A DNA stretch of 64,000 nucleotides from contig CAIIXF020000002.1 of assembly GCA_903813345.2 (NCBI GenBank), positions 14,404,150 through 14,468,149 on the forward strand, in the 5' to 3' direction. Every line of letters starts with the position of its first letter. Within the stretch, counting starts at the first letter, position 1. The notes beneath the pieces are model-generated. The model was given only the letters and a program-made list of their open reading frames with translations. It was not told the DNA's origin and ran no database searches. Source of the DNA: Owenia fusiformis (Eukaryota > Annelida > Polychaeta > Sabellida > Oweniidae). The position numbers were made by a program, and so were the translations under genes. Positions 34,536 to 45,717 of the stretch are shown one piece after another.

Positions 34536-34710
34536 TTGACCCGTACCGGTCAATTTTCGTTAGCTGCGTATACCAAGGGTGAATACGCATCAAGACATTT
34601 CAATGTATCGTTAGTGAAAGTAAAAGAACTACAAGCAAAGGGAAACAAAGTAATCGCTGACCCGACTTCTATGAAACTGCGACTTAAAAGACAAGCACAT
34701 GGTATTCAAG
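34515..34710 (+). CDS. plus-strand gene, exon a
   Basis: Open to the donor ATTCAAG|GTAAGC after 34710 (phase 1). Upstream the frame stays open to a TAA near 34512, and an acceptor may be ttttcgttag at about 34562, so the left border is uncertain. Residues KGEYASRHFNVSLVKVKELQ, then ADPTSMKLRLKRQAHGIQ: basic and helical, no domain recognised. The donor phase matches the downstream exons at 35464, 35875, 36183 and 36786. Confidence 0.5.
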
Positions 34711-34829
34711 GTAAGCTATATAGATGTTTTAATAACTCCAGTGAAACCTCTCCATTGAAACATCTCATAAAATATGAAAATTTGTCAAACTTGAATACTA
34801 CAAGTCCCTATTAACCATGGAGCTATAGT

Positions 34830-35235
34830 GAATTGCTTCTTTCACAAGAATACGTCTCGTGTTCTGTTGTGTTCTATAGAACATAGGTAATCAAGTCTAC
34901 TTCTATCACTAGAACACGCCTCGTGGTTGTCCATAGTGCTCCATAGATCATTGCATCTTCTTTCACTAGAACACATCCATTTGTGGCCCTTAGGGCTATA
35001 TACGAAATTGAGGTTGTTCTTTCACTAGAACACGTCTCGTGATGGCCCTAAAGGTACTAAATGGGGTTCTTCTTTCACTAGAACACGTCGTCTCCATTTG
35101 CAAGTAATTGTGGGTCGAAATAGTCAAATGTAAACCCCTTGGAGTAAAGTAAAAGACGACTATGACTCTGTATCGTGGTGGGTCATTGAACAAAATATAG
35201 AATGCTTCTTCTTTCACTAAAACACGTCTCATAGT
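34830..35235. repeat. degenerate ~75-bp repeat in the first intron
   Basis: The word ttctttcactagaacacgtc recurs five to six times at irregular 60-80 bp spacing, with drift. Confidence 0.75.
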
Positions 35236-35463
35236 ATGTCAAATGGCTTATTTTACTTTGATTGTGAAACAGCAACTTCGAAAAGCCTACAGTATACCCC
35301 GGGATATATAATGTGTATCATGTGTGTGCAAAATAAAAATAATGTCAAAAATGTGGTTTATCATACGTCATTTTACAGAGACTCTGAATAAGAGATATAC
35401 GCATTCATTCATGTCATTTTATACTCGCAATTGACATACTTATTTTATTTATATTTTACATAG

Positions 35464-35535
35464 TTGAAGAACAGGCACAATCTCCCATGGAGCGAGCAGA
35501 TAAACAGATTGCTTTGGATCTGGATGAGACAGAAG
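35464..35535 (+). CDS. plus-strand gene, exon b (first of a duplicate pair)
   Basis: 72 nt between acceptor tatattttacatag and donor GACAGAAG|GTGAGT, phase 1 at both ends. It encodes 24 residues, VEEQAQSPMERADKQIALDL then DETE, acidic and hydrophilic. Exon b' at 35875 is nearly identical, and 85 bp of upstream intron are duplicated with it. Confidence 0.65.
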
Positions 35536-35874
35536 GTGAGTTGTCTTTAAATAATTTGACTGAATGGGCTAAATGTTCAAGATTATGTGAGGCAATGGTC
35601 TAACTACTGGATACCTGGATACCTGTATATCCCCGTCACGAGTGACAATGGGGACCTTTTAGCAGTTCTCTGGTGACGGCGTTCTCGTCGGACCCTTAGC
35701 TTTCAATTTTAACTTATTCTATTTTTCAAATTCAAAAGACATTGTTTTTAACTCCAAGGTGAATAACTAAAATGTGTTTTGTTTGCAATAGACTCTGAAT
35801 AAGAGATATACGTATTCATTTATGTCATTTTATACTCGTAATTGACATACTTATTTTATTTATATTTTACATAG

Positions 35875-35946
35875 TGGAAGAACAGGCACAATCTCCCATC
35901 GAGCGAGCAGATAAACAGATTGCTTTGGATCTGGATGAGACAGAAG
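35875..35946 (+). CDS. plus-strand gene, exon b' (duplicate)
   Basis: Same 72-nt exon 411 bp downstream of exon b, with identical splice borders. One residue differs visibly (SPI for SPM). Being phase 1-1 it can be included together with, or instead of, exon b. Few substitutions suggest a recent tandem duplication or gene conversion. Confidence 0.65.
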
Positions 35947-35999
35947 GTGAGTTGTCTTTAAATAATTTGACGCCGTAACTACACTTAATGATTTTTTTA

Positions 36000-36180
36000 T
36001 CCCACCGAACGAAGTTCTTAGGGAAATAGAGAAGCCGTCCGTCCGTCTGTGTGTAAGGGCGAAAACTAATTAAAATGCCCGTTTCATTCAAAATGGTCAC
36101 CACTCCATAAAAATGTAATATCTGATAACTCAAATAATAATTTGGTTCAAATTTTATACGTATAAATTCACTTATCTTAC
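36000..36180. repeat. fragment of the CCCACCGAACGAAGTT repeat family
   Basis: atcccaccgaacgaagttct near 36000 and the following 'aaaatggtcaccact...taactcaaata' are the reverse complement of units in the 10.2-11.6 kb element. It lies in the intron before exon c. Confidence 0.65.
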
Positions 36181-36182
36181 AG

Positions 36183-36227
36183 GAACTGACGAAGAGAGAA
36201 TCGAAGATGTCAAAAGTGATATTACAG
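36183..36227 (+). CDS. plus-strand gene, exon c
   Basis: 45 nt between acceptor tcacttatcttacag and donor ATTACAG|GTAATG, phase 1-1. Fifteen residues, GTDEERIEDVKSDIT, acidic. Confidence 0.5.
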
Positions 36228-36785
36228 GTAATGAGAGACACTTGATAAAAATAGGGTAATTGGGAAGCACCCTTCAAACAAAATATCATTTGGCCAACAC
36301 CCTCTGCTTTCACATTTCGTTAACATACGTATGCCTCATCCCCCAAGTCTGCCAATGGGAATTGTGAAATTCGATTAATTAAGACATGTTGGTTGTTTGA
36401 GTACTCTTAAACAATTTTAATTTAATCAGTCTTTAACAAAATTATTATCTACAGGTAAAAATGGAAATGCTGTCGCTATTTTCCTCTTTTTTATTTTAAG
36501 AAATTACTCACTGATATTTGGCACATTTGTCCATCATTCAATTTTCTATCACATTTGATAACCATCGGACTGATAGTCACAATGTTAATGTTCATCCTCC
36601 TGTGGTACACGCCAAAAGATATGAGTAAAATGCATGGGTTCGAATTACGTTTTTACCACCCTGTAGTACAAATAGCTGTTTGCGAATGGTCCAATAACAT
36701 TTAATACAATTGATCAAGATATAATAATGAATTATTTGAAGCACAATCGTGTAAATCATTGGTAATTTAATTTGATTTATTGCAG

Positions 36786-36886
36786 AAACTGAACTTGAAG
36801 GGGTAATGAAAAGAGTGCTGGAAATAATGAAGAAGATGGATACAGTAGATGTGACGATTTTGTCAGTGTCCTTCAGGCCATTGTAG
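36786..36886 (+). CDS. plus-strand gene, terminal exon d
   Basis: Acceptor ttgatttattgcag, phase-1 entry, then 32 codons and TAG at 36884-36886. Residues ETELEGVMKRVLEIMKKMD could form a short amphipathic helix; the tail is VTILSVSFRPL. The chain a-b-b'-c-d would give at least about 150 residues of mostly charged, helix-prone protein. No family is recognised. A transcript would settle whether the chain is real. Confidence 0.5.
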
Positions 36887-38167
36887 CTGGGAAACTAGAT
36901 ACGAATATATGTCTTCATTTGCTACTTTATCTTAACGAAGTCACTCAAGTCTTGAAGTATCATGCAGCCTACCCCTTTTGTTGAATTATTTGTATGCTGG
37001 TATGCATGTTATCAGTACATGTATACGCCTAGCCTGGTACCGCCAAGAAGGGGACGGGTGAATTAATGGAGGGACATGTTCAGTAACTGACTAATGTCTA
37101 ATAGTCCCAGGGGGAACATGACCCTGTATATATTGTCGTACAGTCGATTGGAACGCAGTCGGTTTTCCCACTTCATTTAGACTACTTGAAAAAATGTGAC
37201 GATTATCTGTGATGGATAAGTCATTTATTTATTGAGCATCGGGGAGCATTTATGTATATCAGACATGATAAGAGATGTTTCTAGACTTGAAGTCCTATAA
37301 CTTAAAATTCCCCATTTTTCATTCTTCAGAGCTGTAAAATCCAGCTTCATATTACATTGTACGTCCCATGAGTTCATTTTTGAAATACAAGAATTTTCGT
37401 GAAGTTGTAATAGAAATAAAAATAGTAATAGAAGAATAATAGAAATATTGCCCCCCCCCCTCCGCCCCTTCAATTATTTTTTATATTACGTATGGGAACT
37501 TAATTACTCAGCAGTGACATTAATTTTGTGACGATAATGTCACTTACACGTTTTTTAATTACAGGTCGTGTAGATCATTCTTGCTTGACTAGCAAAACAT
37601 TGACTTTCGGACGTTTGCGGCATTTCGCCTTTTACATCATATACTTTAATCCTAGAATACTTACAATATTTTACCATACCGTAAGCCTATTCATTTGGCC
37701 ATTCAATCGTAAACTAAATTTTGTCTTGAAAAAGTAAATTTTCCAGATTTGTTGAAATTTCTACCAGAATTTGTCTGCTCCCCCTCCGTCCAATTTCTAC
37801 GATCACCGGCCATGGGATTGAATAGAAACTCACTCCATGTCAAAATACAAATGGCTACAACCAATAACAACAGTCATTATTATATCACTATCTAGCTAGC
37901 GACAGTATGATTGGTCAAAACCGTGTCACATGTCGTGGGATATCTGGTGATATTCAATGGCAATGCTAATCAGATAAGACAACCGTGAGATATCTAGCGA
38001 TATCCCACGCTCCCGGGAATTTTCAAAGAATTTGTTTTCGTTCAGTGTAAATAATTTAGTTCAGTGTAAGTCAAAATGGCAGACGAACCGAGTAGATTCA
38101 ATGTATTTCAATGTTAACCTATGCTTTAATAATATTAGGGATGTTTAGCTAGACAGTGATATAATAA
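36887..38167. other. no gene seen
   Basis: Presumed 3' untranslated and intergenic sequence of the plus-strand gene; a C10 run is at about 37450. Short palindromic words such as 'gatatctagcgatatc' lie near 37990. Confidence 0.45.
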
Positions 38168-38305
38168 AACAAATATTTCACTCTATTTTCGGTGAATACC
38201 TGTAGCACTTTCACAAGGTGATATTCCACTTGCCCTTCGGGCTTCGTGGAATATCACTTGTGAAAGATGTACAGGTATTCACCTCAATAGAGTGAAATAT
38301 TTGTT
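38168..38305. mobile_element. 138-bp foldback MITE
   Basis: Arms of about 60 bp (left aacaaatatttcactctatt) pair almost perfectly around the loop 'ttgcccttcgggctt'. No clear target duplication. Confidence 0.78.
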
Positions 38306-38344
38306 CAATAACATTTAGATATCTTATAACAACAGACAGGGCCG

Positions 38345-38660
38345 TCCATATATTCATCCCATTGAGTTAGCTTCATTCCCCGTTTCAGTTAGCTTCATTC
38401 CTACGTCATCACTAACTTCAGTTAGAGTCATTCTAAGTGAAGCTGTTTTCTTTCAATTTCTCTAATATCGCGGGTGCTTGGGCCTTTATTTGTGGTTGTT
38501 TACAATTATATCTTTATTAGTTTGCATGGCGAAACTTTTGGGATCAAGATTCAGCTTGGTTTGGCTGTAATTGGAGATTTATCGAAAACGAACGAATTTT
38601 GTCCACCATCTTGAATGAAGCTAACTGCAGTTAGAGTCATCCAGTTGTGGAACAGTGATT
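38345..38660 (-). repeat. 300-bp repeat with 'gactctaactgcagttagct', copy 2
   Basis: Inverted copy of 32799-33103. Together the two form a 5.2-kb-spaced inverted repeat around the plus-strand gene. Confidence 0.78.
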
Positions 38661-38946
38661 CTGGGGGATGTGTAATTTTAAATCTTCACACCTGACACAA
38701 GAATATAGTTGTGTGTACTGTAATATGTGCGTGGCTATTCTTGGAGATGTGTGATTAAAACAAATCTTCCCCCTGATACCGGTGTGTGGCTATTCTTGGA
38801 GATGTATGATTTTATACCTTCACACCTGACACAAGGACAGAGTTGTATGTAATACGTGTGTGTGGATATTCTTGGAGATGTATGATTTTATACCTTCACA
38901 TCTGACACAAGGACAGAGTTGTATGTAATACGTGTGTGTGGATATT
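38661..38946. repeat. satellite of ~80-bp units, left part
   Basis: Units with 'ggctattcttggagatgtgt', then 'ttcacacctgacacaagaac', repeated three to four times. The array resumes at 42228 after an insertion. Confidence 0.85.
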
Positions 38947-41900
38947 CAGTCATTCCAGATAGTAATGCCCCAATCGGTTTTCAGAAAATGATAAAAATAA
39001 AGTTTCTCCGTTTCACGTCATACCTTGTTATTTTATGAGATTATATGTCGACAGCATAATACTAAAAAATTGGCTTTTAGACTCTTTTGGTTTCGTAGTA
39101 ATTTTGATTTGAAATATGTGGTCCAAATCGAAAGTTTTTGTGCCATTTTAAATTACGTTATAGGTACCATCTTAATTGATTTGAATACTTCTTAATTTAT
39201 GACAGTGCTACCAAATAAAATGTTTTTCTACCTTAAAGTACAGACATTAGGGCACTGATACTTATCAGGAGGATTAATGATTGTTGGCTTTTGAACTTTT
39301 TTTGCTCAATTACAAATATTTTATATGTTTGTCCCTAAAATTGTTATTTCCATAATGTTTGTCAGTCATTCAATCATTAAGTGTAAATCTTTTGTGACCA
39401 TTGCCTCGGTTTAATACTTTTTAGCAGAGCAAAGGAGTATATCTCTGCATTGTTAAACACTAATATTGGATACTGTCATGGTTATCCATTTGTAAAAAAA
39501 AACTCAAGCATTGAACATGCCTATATTGTAACGTAGATTAATTGCTGGGATCTGACATTTTCAATTCAATCAGTTGCACAATATAGTGATTTCCAAAGAA
39601 TTAGCTTGGTCCGTTTTAAATATAAGAGAAACTCATTTTATGAAAACACACTATGTTCATGTAAAATATAGCATTTGCGTACTATATTTAAACGAATGGT
39701 AACGTAGACTAACATTTTAAAACATCAGCTCCATGTGTCATTAAATCTGATCAAGAAGACATTTCAATGAAAAAACCAAACCAATCATTACATATTGTGA
39801 ATAACAATGGTGCTAAATGTACTTTGTATATAGACCCCTCATCCTAGTACTGAATCAGCAAATTTTGGTAACGCTTGTTAAGAAACGGTACAGTCGTCAT
39901 TAGATAACGAGAGCAAATATATTGTTCAAAGTCTATGCAAAATGTAAACTTCTTATAACAACTTTATCACTCAATTCAACATCTCTAGAAACGTCGCTAA
40001 AACAATACTGTCAACGTGAACTAGTAAATGTTTACAATGAAACATATTTTCAAATCATACCTGTCCAAAATCACACATCAGACGTCATTGTCTCTTGATT
40101 CAATTTTTGGAGGCAAATAGTTCATCATCAGTTCAGGTAATCTTTCAGGTAACTTTAACTTTAGCATTCTCCCACTTGGGAATCAAAGCCACTATTTGGC
40201 AAAGAACGTAGTTTGCATGTTCTACCCAGAGTACATGTTCTGGCTACCCAGAGTACATCTGGTGAAGGCCACTAAAAATACTCCCGTCTGTTAATCAAAA
40301 ATGATGTTTCGTAGCACGCCATCCACATTAAGTACTTTTCCAATGTACCAACCACCATCATAGACTGAAGCAGTATAATTTTCAATCATGTATATACATA
40401 ACAGCTGCTTCATTATCATAGGGTTCGTCTGCGTCACTGCGTCAGGGGTTCATTTTTGCACTTTATGAGGCAAAGCAAGAAACAAACTTTTTTTAAGGGG
40501 CGGTGGTGTGGTATACCCTGGGTATGTGGTACCACTTAATGTAATGGTGTAACGAAACATTTTTGATATATTGATTGATAATATCTGCACATGTTATTTT
40601 CTGTTGAAAATAAAGTATGATGGCATTTGTGCATTTCCTTGTTTTTCAGGAAAACATTATCATATTATCTTCTTTTGATAAACTTTGTAAAAGGTCCATG
40701 GTAACTCAAGTTACTACAGAAACTTTGAGAAAACATTGGAAAATAAAAAAGACGTCCATTTTGAATGTTTTTCATGATATTTCAGCATTCCCTGGAGTTA
40801 AGATTTACCTCTTACCCGACTCAATAAAAGAAGACACTGTGACGATACTTTCCTGAAAATTCTACATGCCTTCATACTTTATTTTGTACAAGAAAATAAA
40901 ATGAGCAGGTATTGCAATTTTTTCAAAAATGTTTCTGTTCCACCATTTCCTTTACACGCGCCCTTTCTTTCTGTACTTTTCCCCATCTTTTCTCCTTTCC
41001 ATTCAATATAGGCTTTTTGAATCACTGCTTTTGATTTACCCATTTTCTGAAAGAATGTTCCCCTATTTGAAACTCTAAATCAAGTCAGAAAAGGATTGAC
41101 AATCGTTTTAAGTAACGTTACCGAACATAACGTAATTTATCCAACATTTAAAATTGAATTTCACCAAATATATTTCAAATTGAAAATTTTGTTCTTGCAC
41201 CACAAATACCATGTTTCCAATGAATGATTTGCTTCAAAATTATTATCCAAAAATCATTTAAATGTTCTGAGATTGTAAATGGAGTTGGGTATTTACTTAC
41301 ATATTTTCAACTATTTTGATGCAATTTAGTCGATTGTCAGAGATAATACACAGCTTTGAGTCAACATGGCGCCATAGCGCACCAAAACTAACCATGTGAC
41401 CCATTGTCATTGTGCTTGTAGTTATATAACAAGTCAAACAGGATTGTTTCGTAAAAAAAGACTCACGTACAGTTTAAGGTAACGTTATTTAATATTTGTG
41501 ACATTTTAATGCGAATCAATTATTAATTCACTACTAACTGACACAGTAGGGTCTCATATCAAGTCATCAAAGGCTGTAGTACAACATATGTGGAAAACGG
41601 TGCCTTCGTTCTTTGATTATGTTGGATATCTGGTAACGTAGTTTAAAGTCCTTATCCATACGTTTCAAAAAATATTTTTTGACGAGTCACAAATGAAATA
41701 TCTGGGTCAATACATTGAAATTCTGTATATTTCATGAATATTTTATATGTTTACTAGAATAGTATTTGATGTGTGTTTGAAGGTAAACGTCACATTGGTA
41801 TAAGCTCCATATCAGGTATACATGCAACAGGCAGTAACTTTCACAAATCTGGCGACATTATTATAACGTGAAAAAGAAGAGGTCATTGTTAGTATTTGGA

Positions 41901-42227
41901 TTTGAAACTTTGCATGAATATTTCTTACACATCATTGTTACGCATGGAAATATATAATACGGATTGTGATAAATAAACTTAGTCTGTTTTCTTCCATATA
42001 CCTAAAAATGCTTCTTGGCGACAATAACGTAATTTAAGAATTTCTGACTATAACTGATTGTGACAACACATATGTGGACAAATGGAGCCAAACTTTTAGT
42101 TACAATATTAGGCACTGAACCATTCTATACAACCATAATGGTTAACACTACAGGCACAGTGTTATTTAAGAGAAAATACACGGCGACAGAAAAATTGCGA
42201 TTGGGGCATTACTATCTGGAATGACTG
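38947..42227. mobile_element. 3.28-kb element with perfect 30-bp inverted ends
   Basis: Perfect 30-bp inverted ends at 38947-38976 (starts cagtcattccagatagtaat) and 42198-42227, flanked by ATT on both sides (38944-38946 and 42228-42230), inserted in the ~80-bp satellite. No transposase is recognisable. Words of the type 'taacgtagttta' or 'taacgtaattta' recur at about 39529, 39700, 41132, 41632 and 42020. A related TTAA-type repeat lies inside at 40546-40943. A 3-bp duplication fits PIF/Harbinger or CACTA-type elements; the class is undecided. Confidence 0.82.
40546..40943. mobile_element. second copy of the 25.4-26.3 kb TTAA-type element
   Basis: Shares cacatgttattttctg, 'aaataaagtatga' and ttcaggaaa segments in mirrored arms at both ends with that element. 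More diverged; TTAA flanks are not preserved. Confidence 0.7.
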
Positions 42228-42650
42228 ATTCTTGGAGATGTATGATTTTAATAAGCCCCCCCCCCCCCGATTCTAGAAAGAGTTGTGTGTAATATGTATG
42301 TGGGTGGCTATTCTTGGAGATGTGTGATCATTATAAATCTTCACACCTGACACAAGAACAGAGTTACGTGTAATATGTATGTGGCTATTCCGGCTTGGAG
42401 ATGTATGATTTTAATAAATCCCCCTGATAGTAGAACAGAGTTGTGTGTAATATGTGTGTAGCTATTCTTAGAGATGTGTGATTTTAATAAATCTCTCCCT
42501 CCCCGAAACTAGAACAGAGATGCGTGTAATGTGTGTGGTTATATTCTTGGAGAAGTATGATTTTAATTAATCTGCCCCTTGACAAGTGTGTAATATGTGT
42601 GTGTCTTTCTTTGAAGATGAATATAACTACTGTATCCATGAACGACTGAA
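42228..42650. repeat. satellite of ~80-bp units, right part
   Basis: Continuation of the array at 38661 (words 'cttggagatgtatgatttta', 'cagagttgtgtgtaatatg'), about five diverged units, including a run of 13 C near 42257. Confidence 0.85.
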
Positions 42651-42705
42651 TGTCTTCACAAGTGTGAAATCAACATCCTATCCGCATTCTCTCCTCACAA
42701 ATATT

Positions 42706-43261
42706 CACCCTATGATTAGTGAGCGGAGCTAATTTCATGGGTGATGGTAAAGACGAGGCATGGCGCCCAAACCTGGCCTGTAACTAGGTGCACTGATGCT
42801 TTCTTCGCAAATTACATCGCCATTGCTCGTCATCGAAATATCGCCGAATAGTAAACATTCATTTTGTATTTGATGTACATAACTAGAGACCGCCTTATTT
42901 CGCATATATGAAAATATAAAACATATCTACATGTAGGTACATATATCTTTATATGTGACATAGATCAGGAATTATTGACATATTGACAAAATTAGGTTGT
43001 AATTCCTTGCGGTAAATTCAAATTATAGCTTTAAACGACTGTTTCATCTTAACTATTCGTTTTATTGGATGTAAAACAAACGGTATGCATAGTTTAACAT
43101 CTTTCACTTTTAAAACAGCATAAAATATAACAATATCATCACCTTATGCTGCAATAATACGACTTAAAAGATTATGGTACTAATATTCTTTGGTTTTTGG
43201 GCGCCATGCCTCGTCTTTACCATCACCCTTGAAATTAGCTCCGCTCACTAATCATAGGGTG
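42706..43261. mobile_element. 556-bp deletion derivative, CACCCTATG ends, 5-bp duplication
   Basis: About 66-bp inverted ends starting caccctatgattagtgagcg, flanked by ATATT at 42701-42705 and 43262-43266. The interior matches the two flanks of the element at 43301-45071 in inverse orientation but lacks its middle (about 1.1 kb, junction near 42810) and about 65 bp next to one end. It is therefore an internally deleted relative. Confidence 0.88.
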
Positions 43262-43300
43262 ATATTGTTCAAATATAAACTTTGCTCTGTTCTACAATTT

Positions 43301-45071
43301 CACCCTATGCTTAGTGAGCGGACCTAATTTCAAGGGTGATGGTAAAGACGAGGCATGGCGCCCAAAAACCAAAGAATATCAGTACCATAACATTTTAAGT
43401 CGTATTATTGCAGCATTAGGTGATGGTATTGTGATATTTAATGCTGTTTTAGAAGTGAAAGATGTTTAACTATGCATACCGTTTGTTTTACATCCAATAA
43501 AACGAATAGTTAAGATGAAACGGTCGTTTAAAGATACAATTTGAATTTACCGCAAGAAATTACAACCTAATATTGTCAATACGTCAATAATTCCTGATCG
43601 ATGTCACATATAAAGATACATGTACCTAGATATGTTTTATTTTTTCATATATGCGAAATAAGGCGGTCTCTAGTTATGTATATCCAATACAAAATGAATG
43701 TTTACTATTCGGCGATCAGAATTTCGATGACGAGCAATGGCGATGTAATTTGCGAAGAGGAGTGGCTATGGGCAAGCACTTAGCTGCTACGTGTACTGCT
43801 AAATTCAGCTAAAATGTACACTGTCAATTAATAAATTAATAAATTTGGGCAAGGATGTCATAGGCTTCAATCAATGGTAAAAACTTGCAAAACATGTAGT
43901 CACTTGATTTTATGATTTATCAAAAAGTGTTGGTTGTTGAACGAATAAATAGAATAACTTAAAAGAATTTTAAAATTGTATAAATGGTAACTGGCCCACA
44001 CTTTTTAACAAATGTTGACAAAGTCATAAAAATCAGACGCATGACAGATGTAGTCAGAGATTGTTGATGTCAAAGGTTGTTAACATGGCAGGTGTATTCA
44101 GAAATTGTTAACATAATAAATGAAGTCAGACTTTATTTACATGACAAGTGTAGTCAGAGGCTGTTAACATGGCAGATAGAGTCAGAGATTGTTAACATGA
44201 CAGATGTAGTCAGAGGTTGTTAATATGACAGATGTAGTCAGAGATTGTTAACATGACAGATGTAGTCAGAGGTTGTTAATATGACAGATGTAGTCAGAGA
44301 TTGTTAACATGACAGATGAAGTCAGAGGTTGTTAATATGACAGATGAAGTGAGAGGTTGTTAACATGGCAGATGTAATCAGAGGTTGTTAACATGACAGA
44401 TGTAGTCACAAGTTTCTGCACTGTGGGATAAACTTTTGTCAGATTAATTTTTTCTGAAACAACATAATCACTGTTAACACATTGTGTGAATTGTTTATTG
44501 ATCAGGTGGTGTATTATTTCATCAAAGTCTTTTGATTTTCCGTGACAGTAGTAACACTGGAATCCCACATATCTGAAAATAAACAGGATAAATGTAATCC
44601 CTATTCCACGGCTCGTCCAAACATGCTTTTATTACCATAACCATTGCTCTTCCTTTCGAGGAATCAAAATCTCCTGATTTGACTGCAATTACGGCTCAAA
44701 TTGGGAAATGGATGGGTTTACGATATAAATACATTCATCAACAATAATTACATGCAATATCAAGGAATTCTATGCAGGAGAAGTATCATTATTTTGAAAA
44801 TAATCGAAAAAAAAATATGCAGGAAATTAATTTTTCTTTTCACATCAGTTCGTATCCGTTTCACATATAAGTATGAATCTTTCTTACATTACAAATCTTA
44901 TTATGGGCATCTGAAGCATCAGTGCACCTAGTTACAGGCCAGCACAAGGCCAATAAAGAGTAGAACTTAGAGAAATAAACTTACTGCTGGTCCGCCATAG
45001 TTAGGTTTGGGCGCCCTGTCTCGTCTTTACCATCGCCCTTGAAATTAGGTCCGCTCACTAAGCATAGGGTG
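43301..45071. mobile_element. 1.77-kb element, CACCCTATG ends, 5-bp duplication
   Basis: 66-bp inverted ends (43301-43366 and 45006-45071) flanked by AATTT at 43296-43300 and 45072-45076. It sits 39 bp from the 556-bp relative, in opposite orientation. The interior has a 28-bp minisatellite and minus-strand exon-like pieces: 44556-44410 with FQCYYC, H and H, and 45142-45079 with ICREC. These might be transposase remnants. CAC ends plus a 5-bp target duplication are features of the Transib/RAG-like superfamily, but the terminal heptamer differs from its CACWATG/CACAGTG forms, so the class stays open. Confidence 0.85.
44040..44405. repeat. 28-bp minisatellite
   Basis: Unit gttgttaacatgacagatgt plus agtcagag, about 13 copies, inside the 1.77-kb element and directly downstream (minus strand) of the small cysteine-containing frame. 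Confidence 0.9.
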
Positions 45072-45076
45072 AATTT

Positions 45077-45717
45077 ACATGAACTGCACTCTCTGCAAAT
45101 TGTCTTTTTCTCCCTGGGTAATGGGTAGTGTGCATAGTGTCCTGAAATAGAAAGAGTTTATTGTACATTCTTTTTTTTATTGTAACAAGAAAATAAAAAT
45201 GTACATTTTCTGTTATGTAGTCAAACGTATAAATACACACTTAATACTGTACTCATGGTAATTTTTGCATGCTTCTAGTTTTGGAAACACCTCCACCCCC
45301 CAGTGGATAGTGGCTAATATGTCTCAATATCCTAATTTAACTAAAAAATTAATATCGCTGAATGACATCTTGACTTGTTGGGAGTGTAGTGATGTATAAT
45401 TTGATATTTATCTCCTTTATAATATGAGATAATCAGTGCTAATTATACATGATGGTTATAACAAAATATGGAAAATCATTTATTTTATTTACACTTATCT
45501 GGGTTTGTAGAAAAAAACGGGTACCGGGCACCGGGTAGTAAATCCTCCATGCTGGGTTCAAAATTGGTACACGGTCGAAAAAAACGGGTACCCAAAAAAC
45601 GAAAAATACGAATATATAACATATATCATTAGAAAACGTGTAAGATTTGTTTTGAATTTACAAAAATTTATGTAACTTCCTTCAAAATTGAGCTAGAAGC
45701 TTCAAATAAAAAGCATT
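45077..45717. other. no gene seen
   Basis: AT-rich; 'aaaaaacgggtaccgggcac' and a diverged repeat of it at 45515-45600. Confidence 0.45.

Noticed and set aside
44332-44568. Stand-alone C2H2 gene (FQCYYC...HH)
   Set aside because: It sits inside a transposable element, its acceptor is phase 2 unlike the zinc-finger family here, and its tail is minisatellite; treated as a possible transposase remnant.
42706-45071. Calling the CAC-ended elements ProtoRAG or Transib outright
   Set aside because: The 5-bp duplication and CAC start fit, but the end reads CACCCTATG instead of the family heptamer and no RAG1-like core is visible.
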